Below are positions 42,227 to 51,023 of a stretch of 64,000 nucleotides of DNA, piece after piece. The DNA comes from Chryseobacterium foetidum (lineage in GTDB: Bacteria; Bacteroidota; Bacteroidia; Flavobacteriales; Weeksellaceae): NCBI RefSeq assembly GCF_025457425.1, contig NZ_JAMXIA010000001.1:1-64000 (forward strand). The letters run 5' to 3'. Made by a program: the position numbers and the translations under genes. The notes beneath the pieces are model-generated. The model was not told where the DNA came from and did no database searches. It worked only from the letters and a program-made list of their open reading frames with translations. Positions within the stretch are counted from its first letter, which is position 1. Every line of letters begins with the position of its first letter.

Positions 42227-42715
42227 ATGCAAAACAGAATCTCATCATTTCCGCCTATCATTGATAAAGAATCAAAAATTCTTATTTTAGGTTCTGTTCC
42301 GGGCGTGAAATCTCTTGAAAAGAAGGAATATTATGGTCATCCACAAAACAAATTCTGGAAAATTGTCTTTGAATTGTTTGATGAAAATTTCACTGAAAAT
42401 TATTCGGAAAAAATAGAAATTCTTAAGAAAAACAAAATTGCCTTATGGGATGTAATCGATACCTGCGAGAGAAAAGGCAGCCTTGATGCTGAAATCAGAA
42501 ACGAAGAAGCGAACGATATTGAAACTCTTTTAAAAACCTATTCCAATATCAAAACAATATTTTGCAATGGCGGAAAGTCTTTTAAGACCTTAAAGAAAAT
42601 TTTAGATAAAAATTCAGAAATTCCTGTATATTTATTGCCATCAACCAGTCCGCTCCACACGATTTCTTTTGAACGGAAACTCGACGACTGGAAAATTATT
42701 AAAACATATTTATGA
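42227..42715 (+). CDS. DNA-deoxyinosine glycosylase (uracil-DNA glycosylase superfamily)
   Basis: A base-excision repair enzyme of 162 residues, of the UDG superfamily group that removes hypoxanthine. Motif 1 is ILGSVPGVKSLEKKEYYGHPQNKFW (20-44) and motif 2 is PSTSPLHT near the C-terminus. I start at ATG 42227, not at the TTG six bases before. The stop overlaps the start of the next gene by 4 bases (ATGA, 42712-42715), so translation may be coupled to an unrelated secreted protein. Confidence 0.88.
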   Translation: MQNRISSFPPIIDKESKILILGSVPGVKSLEKKEYYGHPQNKFWKIVFELFDENFTENYSEKIEILKKNKIALWDVIDTCERKGSLDAEIRNEEANDIETLLKTYSNIKTIFCNGGKSFKTLKKILDKNSEIPVYLLPSTSPLHTISFERKLDDWKIIKTYL

Positions 42716-43365
42716 AAATATTTTTATCTGCTGTTTTTGGATTTATTTCTTTAAATCTACTCTCTCAAACATATAATTTTGATTATTATATAGGATACAG
42801 TACCGAGCTAAAACGAAATAAAGACATTTCATCAAATAAGTTTTACAGCCTTGTAAATTCTAAAAATCACAGTTACACTGCCAAAATTATTAAGGGAAAG
42901 AAAACTAAATCAGAAGTAATCATTGCAGATTATCCTAACGAAGTATTGTATTATTTTGATCTTAAAAGCGAAAATTTTCCTCTAAAAAATGATGATTTTA
43001 TTTACGTAAAATCAAAGAAGCTGAAAAATGTAAAGAAACAATTTGAAGATGAGTTTAAAAACAGATTCATAACGACCGTTCCTATGAACAATGACGGGAT
43101 TATTTTCAATTACGAAATTAAGGAATCTAAAAACAGTGATTCTAAGAATTACAGTACGAAAGCTGTAGTTTCATTTACTAAATATAAAGATGATCTCGCA
43201 TTTGCTGGTTTGGAGATCCTACTTGATTTTTATGGTGTAAGCAGGAAAATTGTATTGCCGGAAAATATGATTTTAACTTCTGCAACCAGTGAATTTGATG
43301 GTGCTGAAAAAACATTGGAGTTGAAAGTGATTGAACCGGTAGAGATTACTTTTAGTGTAAAATAA
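42712..43365 (+). CDS. Secreted protein of unknown function (tandem paralogue 1)
   Basis: I do not recognise this 217-residue protein. It has a signal peptide (MKIFLSAVFGFISLNLLSQ) and a mature start TYNFDYYIGYSTELKR that is nearly repeated in the next gene (TYHFDYSLESKR). The rest alternates beta-type strands and Lys-rich segments, without Cys pairs or membrane segments. It overlaps the glycosylase gene by 4 bases and is followed after 13 bases by its paralogue. Confidence 0.8.
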   Translation: MKIFLSAVFGFISLNLLSQTYNFDYYIGYSTELKRNKDISSNKFYSLVNSKNHSYTAKIIKGKKTKSEVIIADYPNEVLYYFDLKSENFPLKNDDFIYVKSKKLKNVKKQFEDEFKNRFITTVPMNNDGIIFNYEIKESKNSDSKNYSTKAVVSFTKYKDDLAFAGLEILLDFYGVSRKIVLPENMILTSATSEFDGAEKTLELKVIEPVEITFSVK

Positions 43366-43378
43366 AAATATAAAAATA

Positions 43379-44023
43379 ATGAATTTTTTTTCCATCATAT
43401 TATTTTTTTCCTTTTTTGCTTCTGCACAAACTTACCATTTTGATTATTCATTAGAGAGTAAAAGATTAGCTGATGGTAATTTTAAAGAATGGAATTGGGG
43501 CAAAATTTTTTTTGATACAAAAAATAATACAAACATGAGTTTTTTTGATGATGGCACTTTGAAAGCAATTTTATTTGATGTCCCGAGAAATATGACTCAC
43601 GTTTTTAATGTAGAAGAAAGTAAAAATAATACAAAATTTAAATATTCTCACAGCAATAAATATTTGTCGGATAATTCTTCTGATGAGAGTCCTTATTCTA
43701 TTGACATTGAAAAAATAGATGATGCCAATTTTAAGATTGATGTATATGTTTACACCAATAATAAAAAAACAAAGAAAAAGAAAAAAGTCTCAGCAATCGC
43801 TACTTTGGAAAAAGCAGATTTTGAGTATTTTGTAATTCATGCAGATTTTTTTCCATCAGATTATATTAAAAACCAAATTTTGGAAAAGATGCCAGAAGAT
43901 TCAAAGTACTACATAAAAAAAGTAACCGTCGAGTATGTTGGTTCTAAAAAATTTACATTGATAAACGAAGTTCAGACTTCCGATATTACCCTTCCAGTTC
44001 CAATTCAAAAAGAAAAACAGTAA
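43379..44023 (+). CDS. Secreted protein of unknown function (tandem paralogue 2)
   Basis: A 214-residue exported protein (signal MNFFSIILFFSFFASAQ). Mature N-terminus TYHFDYSLESKRLADG resembles that of the gene before it, and both proteins share the order beta-rich N-half, Lys-rich middle (TNNKKTKKKKKVSAIATL here) and a C-terminal segment ending in a conserved pattern of strand-like residues. It is likely a diverged duplicate. Function unknown. A terminator follows at 44042-44067. Confidence 0.8.
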   Translation: MNFFSIILFFSFFASAQTYHFDYSLESKRLADGNFKEWNWGKIFFDTKNNTNMSFFDDGTLKAILFDVPRNMTHVFNVEESKNNTKFKYSHSNKYLSDNSSDESPYSIDIEKIDDANFKIDVYVYTNNKKTKKKKKVSAIATLEKADFEYFVIHADFFPSDYIKNQILEKMPEDSKYYIKKVTVEYVGSKKFTLINEVQTSDITLPVPIQKEKQ

Positions 44024-44041
44024 TAATTTTTAATAGTGTTT

Positions 44042-44067
44042 AAAGCAGCAAAATAATGTTGCTTTTT
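44042..44067 (+). terminator. Terminator after the secreted paralogues
   Basis: AAAGCAGC (44042-44049) with GTTGCTTT (44058-44065), eight pairs with one G-U, then T-run. Confidence 0.75.
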
Positions 44068-44085
44068 TTATTTCCCTCAAAACAC

Positions 44086-44117
44086 TTGACAAAGGGGTAT
44101 CGAATGTTGTATATTTG
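44086..44117 (+). promoter_or_regulatory. Strong promoter of queA
   Basis: TTGAC (44086-44090) and TATATTTG (44110-44117) bracket a 21-base spacer if TTG is taken as the -33 core. The ATG is 54 bases downstream. The -33 word TTGAC is fuller than in other promoters of the window and looks like a high-output promoter. Confidence 0.6.
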
Positions 44118-44171
44118 CACCTCGCAAATTACTTACTGTAATTGATAATTTTTAAACCGTAATTTAAAAAA

Positions 44172-45221
44172 ATGAAAACATCAGATTTTAATTTTGATCT
44201 TCCCGAAGAACTTTTAGCAGAACACCCGTCAGAGCACAGAGATGAAGCCAGATTAATGGTTTTGGACAGAAAAACTCAGACTATAGAGCATAAACTTTTC
44301 AAAGATGTTGTAGATTATTTCGACGAGAAAGATCTTTTCATCTTTAATAATACTAAAGTTTTCCCTGCACGTCTTTACGGAAATAAAGAAAAAACCGGAG
44401 CAAAAATCGAGGTTTTCCTATTAAGAGAGCTTGATAAGGAAACAAGAGTTTGGGACGTTTTGGTAGATCCGGCAAGAAAAATCAGAATCGGAAACAAATT
44501 ATTCTTCACTGAAGACGAATCTTTGGTAGCTGAAGTTATCGACAATACAACATCAAGAGGGAGAACACTTAGATTTTTGTACGATGGTCCTTATGAAGAA
44601 TTCAGAGCTAAATTAAAAGAATTGGGTGAAACTCCACTTCCAAAATACATCAAAAGAGACGTTGAGCCTGAAGATGCTGAAAGATACCAGACCATCTACG
44701 CAAAAGTAGAAGGAGCTGTAGCTGCACCTACTGCAGGTCTTCACTTCTCAAGACATTTGATGAAGAGACTTGAAATCAAAGGAATCGACTTTGCTGAAGT
44801 TACGCTTCATGTCGGTTTGGGAACTTTCAACCCGATCGAAGTTGAGGATTTATCTAAACATAAAATGGAATCTGAAGAGATTTTCATCGACGAAAAAAAT
44901 GCTGCAATTATCAACAAGGCTGTTGAAGAAAACAGAAGAGTTTGTGCTGTAGGAACTACAACGATGAGAACTTTGGAAACTTCAGTGTCTTCAAACAAAA
45001 AAATCTCTGCATTCCATGGTTGGACAAATAAATTTATTTTCCCTCCACACGATTTCGGAGTTGCGAATTGCATGATTACCAATTTCCACACGCCAAAATC
45101 AACATTAATGATGATGATTGCCGCATTTGCAGGAAAAGATTTCGTGATGCACGCTTACGAAGAAGCAGTAAAAGAAAAATATAAATTCTACTCTTACGGA
45201 GACGCAATGTTGATTCTTTAA
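44172..45221 (+). CDS. queA: tRNA preQ1(34) S-adenosylmethionine ribosyltransferase-isomerase
   Basis: Transfers and rearranges the ribose of SAM onto preQ1 in tRNA to give epoxyqueuosine. The 349-residue protein has the QueA signatures [49 protein letters not shown] and [14 protein letters not shown], and the late [34 protein letters not shown]. Length normal. No other queuosine gene is in the window. Confidence 0.98.
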   Translation: MKTSDFNFDLPEELLAEHPSEHRDEARLMVLDRKTQTIEHKLFKDVVDYFDEKDLFIFNNTKVFPARLYGNKEKTGAKIEVFLLRELDKETRVWDVLVDPARKIRIGNKLFFTEDESLVAEVIDNTTSRGRTLRFLYDGPYEEFRAKLKELGETPLPKYIKRDVEPEDAERYQTIYAKVEGAVAAPTAGLHFSRHLMKRLEIKGIDFAEVTLHVGLGTFNPIEVEDLSKHKMESEEIFIDEKNAAIINKAVEENRRVCAVGTTTMRTLETSVSSNKKISAFHGWTNKFIFPPHDFGVANCMITNFHTPKSTLMMMIAAFAGKDFVMHAYEEAVKEKYKFYSYGDAMLIL

Positions 45222-45237
45222 GAAAAGAAGCTGGAAG

Positions 45238-45276
45238 CTGGGTGCTGGAAGTTTAACAATTCAGCGCCCAGTTTTT
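45238..45276 (+). terminator. Terminator after queA, made of repeat words
   Basis: CTGGGTGCTG (45238-45247) pairs with CAGCGCCCAG (45262-45271), ten pairs with one G-U, then TTTTT. The stem and the following bases (GACACCCATCATCCGACACCC to 45302) use the same words as the 56-57-base repeats at 9895-10060, mostly in reverse orientation. Confidence 0.7.
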
Positions 45277-45311
45277 CATCTGACACCCATCATCCGACAC
45301 CCAACAATTCA

Positions 45312-46346
45312 ATGAAAGACATCCGTACTTTATCTCTCGATCAACTCAAAGACTATTTCGGCACCATTGGCGAAAAGCCGTTTCGTGCCAAGCAGGTCTA
45401 TGACTGGATCTGGAGTAAAAATCTTCATTCATTTGAAGAAATGACGAATCTTTCGAAGGATTTGAGAGAAAATCTGATCCGTGATTTTATTATGAATCCC
45501 GCGGCGGTAGATCAGTTCCAGAAATCTACAGACGGAACCATAAAAAACGGTGTTAAACTGCATGATGGACTGATGGTTGAATCAGTTTTGATTCCTACAG
45601 AAACCAGAACTACAGCTTGTGTATCTTCACAGGTAGGCTGTTCTCTTAATTGTGAATTTTGTGCAACTGCCAAGCTCAAAAGAATGAGAAATCTTGAAGT
45701 TGCAGAAATTGTTGACCAAGTTGCGTTGATCGACAGGCAGAGTAGGGAATACCACAACCGACCATTGACGAACATAGTGTTTATGGGAATGGGCGAGCCG
45801 ATGATGAACTATAAAAATGTAGTTGAAGCCATCAAAAAAATTACTCAGCCGGAAGGTTTGGGAATGTCGCCTAGAAGAATTACTGTTTCTACATCGGGAA
45901 TTCCGAAGATGATTAAAATGCTGGCAGATGACGAGTTGCGTGTAAAATTAGCTTTGTCTTTACACTCAGCTGTTGAATCTACCCGAAATGAAATAATGCC
46001 GTTTTCGGATAAATTTCCATTGACGGATATTATGGAAGCCTTGCAGTACTGGTACAAGAAAACAGGCTCAGTGATTACCTTTGAATATTGTGTCTGGAAA
46101 GGAATAAATGATAAGGATGAAGACATAAAAGCCTTAATTAAATATTGCCGTCAGGTTCCTTCAAAGGTTAATTTAATTCAGTACAATCCGATTGGTGAAG
46201 GTAAATTTGATCACAGAAGTATTGCCGCCGAAGAGAAATATGTTCGTGAACTCGAAAAAGCGGGTGTAACTGTGATGGTAAGAAAAAGCCGTGGTGGTGA
46301 CATCGACGCGGCCTGCGGACAGTTGGCGAATAAAACTGCGGAATAA
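45312..46346 (+). CDS. rlmN: Dual-specificity 23S rRNA/tRNA adenine methyltransferase
   Basis: Radical-SAM enzyme that methylates C2 of A2503 in 23S rRNA and A37 in some tRNA. The 344-residue protein has the CX3CX2C cluster at Cys110, Cys114, Cys117 (CSLNCEFC), the GMGEPMMNYKNV motif and the methyl-carrying cysteine near the C-terminus (Cys335, DAACGQLA). The N-terminal accessory domain FGTIGEKPFRAKQVYDWIW is typical. Length normal. Confidence 0.98.
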   Translation: MKDIRTLSLDQLKDYFGTIGEKPFRAKQVYDWIWSKNLHSFEEMTNLSKDLRENLIRDFIMNPAAVDQFQKSTDGTIKNGVKLHDGLMVESVLIPTETRTTACVSSQVGCSLNCEFCATAKLKRMRNLEVAEIVDQVALIDRQSREYHNRPLTNIVFMGMGEPMMNYKNVVEAIKKITQPEGLGMSPRRITVSTSGIPKMIKMLADDELRVKLALSLHSAVESTRNEIMPFSDKFPLTDIMEALQYWYKKTGSVITFEYCVWKGINDKDEDIKALIKYCRQVPSKVNLIQYNPIGEGKFDHRSIAAEEKYVRELEKAGVTVMVRKSRGGDIDAACGQLANKTAE

Positions 46347-46469
46347 TACTCTTTTTTCAATTTTCACAACCCGAAATTTATTTTAATGACTTATTTTAAG
46401 AAAACCACGAAATGTTTGAAATTACTCAACTGTGGCAAATCTTTTGAGAAAATTACAATTCGCCCAAAG

Positions 46470-46552
46470 AACCACAAAGTGGTTTAATATTCATAGCCAT
46501 GGGTGAAACCCATGGTTAAATGCAAACGCGTTCACACAACCACGAAGTGGTT
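46470..46552 (+). repeat. Dispersed three-hairpin repeat, copy 2
   Basis: AACCACAAAGTGGTT (46470-46484), CCATGGGTGAAACCCATGG (46497-46515) and AACCACGAAGTGGTT (46538-46552), the same order and near-identical spacing as 31624-31707. It lies in the 273-base gap between rlmN and the next gene. Confidence 0.9.
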
Positions 46553-46607
46553 GAATTAAATCAACACTACAATTTTCAATTTAGCCTTCCATTCACATCA
46601 AAAACCT

Positions 46608-46615
46608 TATTTTTG
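46608..46615 (+). promoter_or_regulatory. -7 element of the secreted-protein gene
   Basis: TATTTTTG fits TAnnTTTG, and the ATG starts five bases after its last G, again pointing to a leaderless transcript. Confidence 0.5.
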
Positions 46616-46619
46616 TGTT

Positions 46620-47498
46620 ATGAAAAAGGTTTTTCAACTCATTCTAATCATTTTTTCGATATTAAATTCCGCACAGCAATCCGAAATTTTTAAGCTAAAA
46701 AATTATAGGATTTCTGTTTTAAATGATTCAATTCAGGAGACTTCGGGGCTGAATTTCTTTAGTGAAAAACTGTACACTTTCAACGACAGCGGAAATCCTG
46801 CAGAACTTTATGAAATTGATAAGAAGACAGGAAAGATCCTAAAAATTTTAAAGGTAAAAGCTGAAAATAAAGACTGGGAAGCTTTAACAAATGATGGCGA
46901 AAACTTTTATATCGGCGATTTTGGAAATAATGCAGGAATACGTCAGGATTTAAAAATTTTCAAAATTCCTTTTAAAAATAATCAGCTTCAGAATGATTCT
47001 CTGAAAATCATTTCTTTCTACTATCCCGAACAGCAAGATTTTACACCCAAAAATATTTCAACAGATTTCGATTTGGAATCTATGATTTATTTAAATGGAA
47101 AGCTGCATATTTTCACAAAAGAATGGGCTTCAAAATCGACAACACATTATACTTTAGATCCGGATAATTTCGAAAAACAGGCAGCTCAGAAAATTGAAAC
47201 TTTCAAAACTGGTTTTATGATTTCTGATGCTTATTATTTTGAGAAAAAACTTTTTGTTGTTGGTTACACCAAAAAAACTGAAGTCTTTCTGATGATTTTT
47301 AATGAATCAAATTCCGGAATTTTCTTTAAAAATAATCCATGGAAATTATATCTGGGGAGTGCCCTAAGCATCGGCCAGATCGAAGGAATTGCTGTAGATG
47401 AAACTGGGATTTACATTTCCGGTGAAAAATTCTATTCGCCCATCGGTAATACAAAACCTTATTTCTATTTTATACCAAAAGAAAAACTCAAATTCTAA
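46620..47498 (+). CDS. Secreted beta-propeller-like protein of unknown function
   Basis: A 292-residue exported protein (signal peptide 1-19, ending LNSAQ). The mature part has repeated blade-like segments with Trp/Asp-rich loops (QETSGLNFFSEKLYTFNDSGNPAELYEID, NKDWEALTNDGENFYIGDFGNN, IEGIAVDETGIYISGE), which resemble a beta-propeller of the esterase-like phytase type. I cannot name the family firmly. It stands alone between two repeats/promoters. Confidence 0.75.
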   Translation: MKKVFQLILIIFSILNSAQQSEIFKLKNYRISVLNDSIQETSGLNFFSEKLYTFNDSGNPAELYEIDKKTGKILKILKVKAENKDWEALTNDGENFYIGDFGNNAGIRQDLKIFKIPFKNNQLQNDSLKIISFYYPEQQDFTPKNISTDFDLESMIYLNGKLHIFTKEWASKSTTHYTLDPDNFEKQAAQKIETFKTGFMISDAYYFEKKLFVVGYTKKTEVFLMIFNESNSGIFFKNNPWKLYLGSALSIGQIEGIAVDETGIYISGEKFYSPIGNTKPYFYFIPKEKLKF

Positions 47499-47553
47499 GG
47501 CATTTTGTATTCAGATAAAATTTAATTTTCCGTTAAAATTGGTCTAAAAAATT

Positions 47554-47561
47554 TATCTTTG
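47554..47561 (+). promoter_or_regulatory. -7 element of the polyprenyl synthase gene
   Basis: TATCTTTG, 37 bases before the GTG start. No TTTG at a suitable distance is seen. Confidence 0.4.
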
Positions 47562-47598
47562 TGAGAATTAAATATCAACTACCCATCATTCAAAGATA

Positions 47599-48576
47599 GT
47601 GGCGAATACCGTAGAAGAAATCAAGCGACCCATCAACGAAGAAATGAAGCTTTTTGAACAGAAGTTTTATGAATCGATGCAGACGAAAGTATCTTTATTA
47701 GATAAAGTCACCCGTTTTATTGTGACCACAAAAGGGAAGCAAATGCGCCCGATGTTCGTATTTCTTTGTGCAAAATTAATCGGTGAAGTCAACGAAAAAA
47801 CGTACCGTGGAGCTTCAATGATTGAGCTGATTCACACCGCAACTTTGGTGCATGATGATGTGGTGGATGAAAGTTTCAAACGCCGGAATTTCTTTTCAAT
47901 CAACGCTTTATGGAAAAATAAAATTGCCGTTCTTGTTGGTGATTTTCTTTTATCTAAAGCTGTTCTGCTTTCTACGGATCACAAAGATTATGATTTGCTG
48001 GCTGTGATTTCCAGAACCATCAGAGAAATGTCTGAAGGCGAACTTTTACAGCTCGAAAAAGCCCGAAAACTGGATATTACCGAAGATGTTTATTACGAAA
48101 TTATCCGTCAGAAAACAGCAACATTAATCGCTGCCTGCTGTGAAATTGGGGCTTTGTCAAATAATGCTGATGAAAATTTAGCAAAAAAAATGATGGAGTT
48201 CGGAACTTATACGGGTATGGCATTCCAGATAAAAGATGATCTTTTTGATTACTTAAGTTCAAATGTTATCGGGAAACCTGTTGGAATTGACATCAAAGAA
48301 CAGAAAATGACTCTTCCACTGATTCACACTTTGAAAATAGCGAACGAGAAGGATAAAAAATATTATTTCAATACCATCAAAAGATACAACAACGATCAGA
48401 AGAGGGTAAAGGAACTTATTTCTTTCGTGAAGTCATCAGGAGGACTGGAGTATGCAATCACTAAGATGAAATATTTTCAGCAGAAAGCCAAGGATATTTT
48501 AAGCGAGTTTCCTGATTCTCAGCCCAAAACATCGCTTAATCTGATGTTGGATTATGTGATTGAGAGGAACTTTTAG
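47599..48576 (+). CDS. Polyprenyl (octaprenyl-type) diphosphate synthase
   Basis: Makes the isoprenoid chain of menaquinone (or another long prenyl product) in the cytoplasm. The 325-residue protein has both aspartate-rich motifs, DDVVD (86-90) and DDLFD (213-217), with GKQMRPM and the KTATLIAACCEIG segment typical of trans-prenyl synthases. The start is GTG at 47599, giving MANTVEEIKRPINEEM. The 3' end overlaps the convergent TPR-AraC gene by 41 bases. Confidence 0.94.
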   Translation: MANTVEEIKRPINEEMKLFEQKFYESMQTKVSLLDKVTRFIVTTKGKQMRPMFVFLCAKLIGEVNEKTYRGASMIELIHTATLVHDDVVDESFKRRNFFSINALWKNKIAVLVGDFLLSKAVLLSTDHKDYDLLAVISRTIREMSEGELLQLEKARKLDITEDVYYEIIRQKTATLIAACCEIGALSNNADENLAKKMMEFGTYTGMAFQIKDDLFDYLSSNVIGKPVGIDIKEQKMTLPLIHTLKIANEKDKKYYFNTIKRYNNDQKRVKELISFVKSSGGLEYAITKMKYFQQKAKDILSEFPDSQPKTSLNLMLDYVIERNF

Positions 48577-50380
48577 ATTTCTCTTTCATCATTTTTACGA
48601 AGTAAGATGGTTTAATCTCGAACTTTCTGTAAAAGTTGTCTGAAAAGCTTTCGGCATTGGAAAAACCACAGATATTCGCCAGCTCTTTTACATCATATTG
48701 TAAGTAGGTGGCATCGGTTCTTAAAAGATCAATAATATAATTTAAACGGAGATTATTTATATATACATTAAAGTTTGAACCTTTATAAGTATTAATAATT
48801 TTTGAAAGATAAGTAGAATTTGTTCCCAATTCTTCAACAAGAGATTTTTGGGTAAGCTGGCTGTCGAGATATCTTTCTTCGTCTTCGAAAGCATCAAGCT
48901 GAGTCATAATGCTTTTTACAACCAGCGGATTCAGACCTGCTATTTTAGAATAATATTCATCCTGATTTTCAGGACTTTCCAGATTGAGTTCTTTGACATC
49001 TTTATCTGATATGGAAACCGGTTTAGCAGTTTCCTGTTCAGTTTTTTCCTGAATTTCCCTCGGTGCATGATGTTTTTTATGCTCAACTTCAGAATTGATT
49101 ATGATATTTTCAAATCTCTGCTTATAAAGTTTTTTGATCTTGTAGTAGCGGATACTAAAGAAAAGAATGATCCCCAAACTGATAACGAGTATGAAAACGA
49201 AGATGTTACTTCTTAAAATAAGAAGATTTTCAACTTTGTTTTTCTCGGAGATCAGCTTTTTTGTGTCATATTCCTTATTGATTTTGGGGTATAAATATTT
49301 AAAGTTTTTCTCATAAGATTTATCCAGAATCATCAGTTTATCAATGTATTCCAGCTGCTTATCTCTATTTTTAATTGAATCATTATATTTTATAAGAATT
49401 TCGTACGCAGATCTAAATTGCGGATCCAATCTGTTCGATTTATTGTATTGATTGTCAATAACCTCCATGAATTTTACGGCAATCGTTCTTTTTCCGATTT
49501 TCCAATTGTTTAAACCTAAATAGTAGATTTCGGTGATGTGTGGATATTGATCATTGTACATTTCTAAAGCTTTGGTCAGTTTAGAAATTGAAGTTTTATA
49601 ATCGTTTTGATAGTAAGCATCAGTACCTTGTGACGATATAAAATAGGGAATATACTGCTTTAAGTCATTGTCTTCCAGGTATTTAATGCTCTCAGGAATA
49701 AGTTGCTTATTTTCTTGAGATTTACCCATTTTGGTATTGTTATCAATATAACTTAACATTGAGTAAATATAGTAGGTCTGGTAATCTTGCCCTAATTTGG
49801 AATCTGTACTGTGTTTTTTAAAAAAATCAATACATATAAGCAGTTCTTTTGCAGCATCTTCATAGAGACCAAGGTATATTTTGTTTTGAGCAATCAGATA
49901 TATGCTTTTATAAATAATATATTGATCGTCAACATTTGCAGCATACTTATTTGCAAGCAACACATCGTCAAGTGATTTTTGATAAAATGCTTCCTGAATG
50001 TATATTGCTCCTCTGTTAAAATAAGCTGTGGCGAGCAATCTTTCGTCTTTTGACTGATTTGCTGTCTCTAAAGCCTGATTGGCATAACTCAGATTTTGAG
50101 GATAAACTGAAAAATTACTTGCATACCGGTATGCATAAACAAGTGCTTCCTTATTACCTTCAGTTTTTGCGGTTTTTATATAGTGCTGAATTAAATTCCA
50201 TGCTTTTTTCTGATCATTATGAAAACTGTCAATTTTCATTTCGATTTCCTGGTAGTTCATCTTTTTTTTAGAATTTACCTGTGCATTTAAATTATCCGTG
50301 ATCAGGAAAATCATAAATACATAAGTTAAAACTCTTATAGTTAGATGGTTACGAAAATAGTAATGGACTTTGAGTAACAC
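48536..50380 (-). CDS. Membrane-bound TPR-AraC transcriptional regulator
   Basis: A 614-residue one-protein signal transducer. An N-terminal signal-like segment (RVLTYVFMIFLITDNLNAQ) puts the next 340 residues, a set of TPR-like repeats, outside the cytoplasm. One membrane segment (LILRSNIFVFILVISLGIILFF) leads to a coiled linker and a C-terminal AraC domain (YLSKIINTYKGSNFNVYINNLRLNYIIDLL and LANICGFSNAESFSDNFYRKFEIKPSYF). It probably senses an extracytoplasmic signal. Target unknown; the divergent 64-residue lipoprotein is a candidate. Overlaps the polyprenyl synthase tail by 41 bases. Confidence 0.88.
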   Translation of the reverse strand: MLLKVHYYFRNHLTIRVLTYVFMIFLITDNLNAQVNSKKKMNYQEIEMKIDSFHNDQKKAWNLIQHYIKTAKTEGNKEALVYAYRYASNFSVYPQNLSYANQALETANQSKDERLLATAYFNRGAIYIQEAFYQKSLDDVLLANKYAANVDDQYIIYKSIYLIAQNKIYLGLYEDAAKELLICIDFFKKHSTDSKLGQDYQTYYIYSMLSYIDNNTKMGKSQENKQLIPESIKYLEDNDLKQYIPYFISSQGTDAYYQNDYKTSISKLTKALEMYNDQYPHITEIYYLGLNNWKIGKRTIAVKFMEVIDNQYNKSNRLDPQFRSAYEILIKYNDSIKNRDKQLEYIDKLMILDKSYEKNFKYLYPKINKEYDTKKLISEKNKVENLLILRSNIFVFILVISLGIILFFSIRYYKIKKLYKQRFENIIINSEVEHKKHHAPREIQEKTEQETAKPVSISDKDVKELNLESPENQDEYYSKIAGLNPLVVKSIMTQLDAFEDEERYLDSQLTQKSLVEELGTNSTYLSKIINTYKGSNFNVYINNLRLNYIIDLLRTDATYLQYDVKELANICGFSNAESFSDNFYRKFEIKPSYFVKMMKEKSKSSSQSHNPTSD

Positions 50381-50574
50381 TTTTGTCTTTTTATAAATTT
50401 AAAAGTCTACAATATTAACATAATTAATCTGAATAAAAAATCTAAAATTTAAAAATTGCCGGACATTTTTTATGAATTTCCCGTAGCAATATTTGACTTA
50501 AATTAGTTTTCAGATGTATGTTTGCAACAGAAAATTAAGCGAACTAAAAATTAATCTTTATAAATTTAATCAAT

Positions 50575-50769
50575 ATGAAAAAGTTAGTACTATTTTTTTC
50601 AGCAGTATTGTTAACAACAGTAATTTCTTGTCGTCAGGATGATGATAATTTCACTACAGAAGATTATCAGAATTTGGAGATTATTAATAAAGCTTCTCAA
50701 AAGATTCAGGATTCCACTGGAACTGGGGTGACATTAGAAGGAGATCCAATTGCACCTCCTAAGAAATAA
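50575..50769 (+). CDS. Small lipoprotein (64 residues)
   Basis: A lipoprotein of 64 residues (MKKLVLFFSAVLLTTVISC, Cys19). The mature part is acidic at first (RQDDDNFTTED) and ends in TLEGDPIAPPKK, without recognisable domain. It resembles the small exported proteins or peptide precursors often found next to membrane regulators, and it is divergent from the TPR-AraC gene with a 194-base intergenic region. Function unknown. Confidence 0.75.
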   Translation: MKKLVLFFSAVLLTTVISCRQDDDNFTTEDYQNLEIINKASQKIQDSTGTGVTLEGDPIAPPKK

Positions 50770-50806
50770 AAAAGACCAAACCAAACCACATTCACATATT
50801 TAACAA

Positions 50807-50824
50807 TTTTTTTTTTTTTTTTTT
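50807..50824 (+). repeat. Run of 18 T
   Basis: An uninterrupted T18 tract lies 37 bases after the small lipoprotein stop and 19 bases before the terminator stem. Such a tract is prone to slippage, so its length in any assembly should be treated with care. Confidence 0.85.
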
Positions 50825-50843
50825 CATCATTTGTGTTTTTAGA

Positions 50844-50878
50844 TTCCTTGCGTGTTTCACGCGAGGAACTTTTTTTTT
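50844..50878 (+). terminator. Strong terminator after the small lipoprotein
   Basis: TTCCTTGCGTG (50844-50854), loop TTT, CACGCGAGGAA (50858-50868), eleven pairs with one G-U, then nine T. Confidence 0.88.
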
Positions 50879-50999
50879 AAATTTAAGATTCACAAATAGA
50901 CAATAATCGGCAACTGTCTATAATTATGAAATTTTTAAAATAATTACAAAAAAATATGAATTCTATAAAATTGTTTTATTCAGTACAACAAAAATTATT

Positions 51000-51007
51000 T
51001 ATATTTG
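51000..51007 (+). promoter_or_regulatory. -7 element of the branched-chain E1 gene
   Basis: TATATTTG, 16 bases before the ATG. No -33 element at the usual distance. Confidence 0.45.
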
Positions 51008-51023
51008 TAAAAATCATAGTGTA

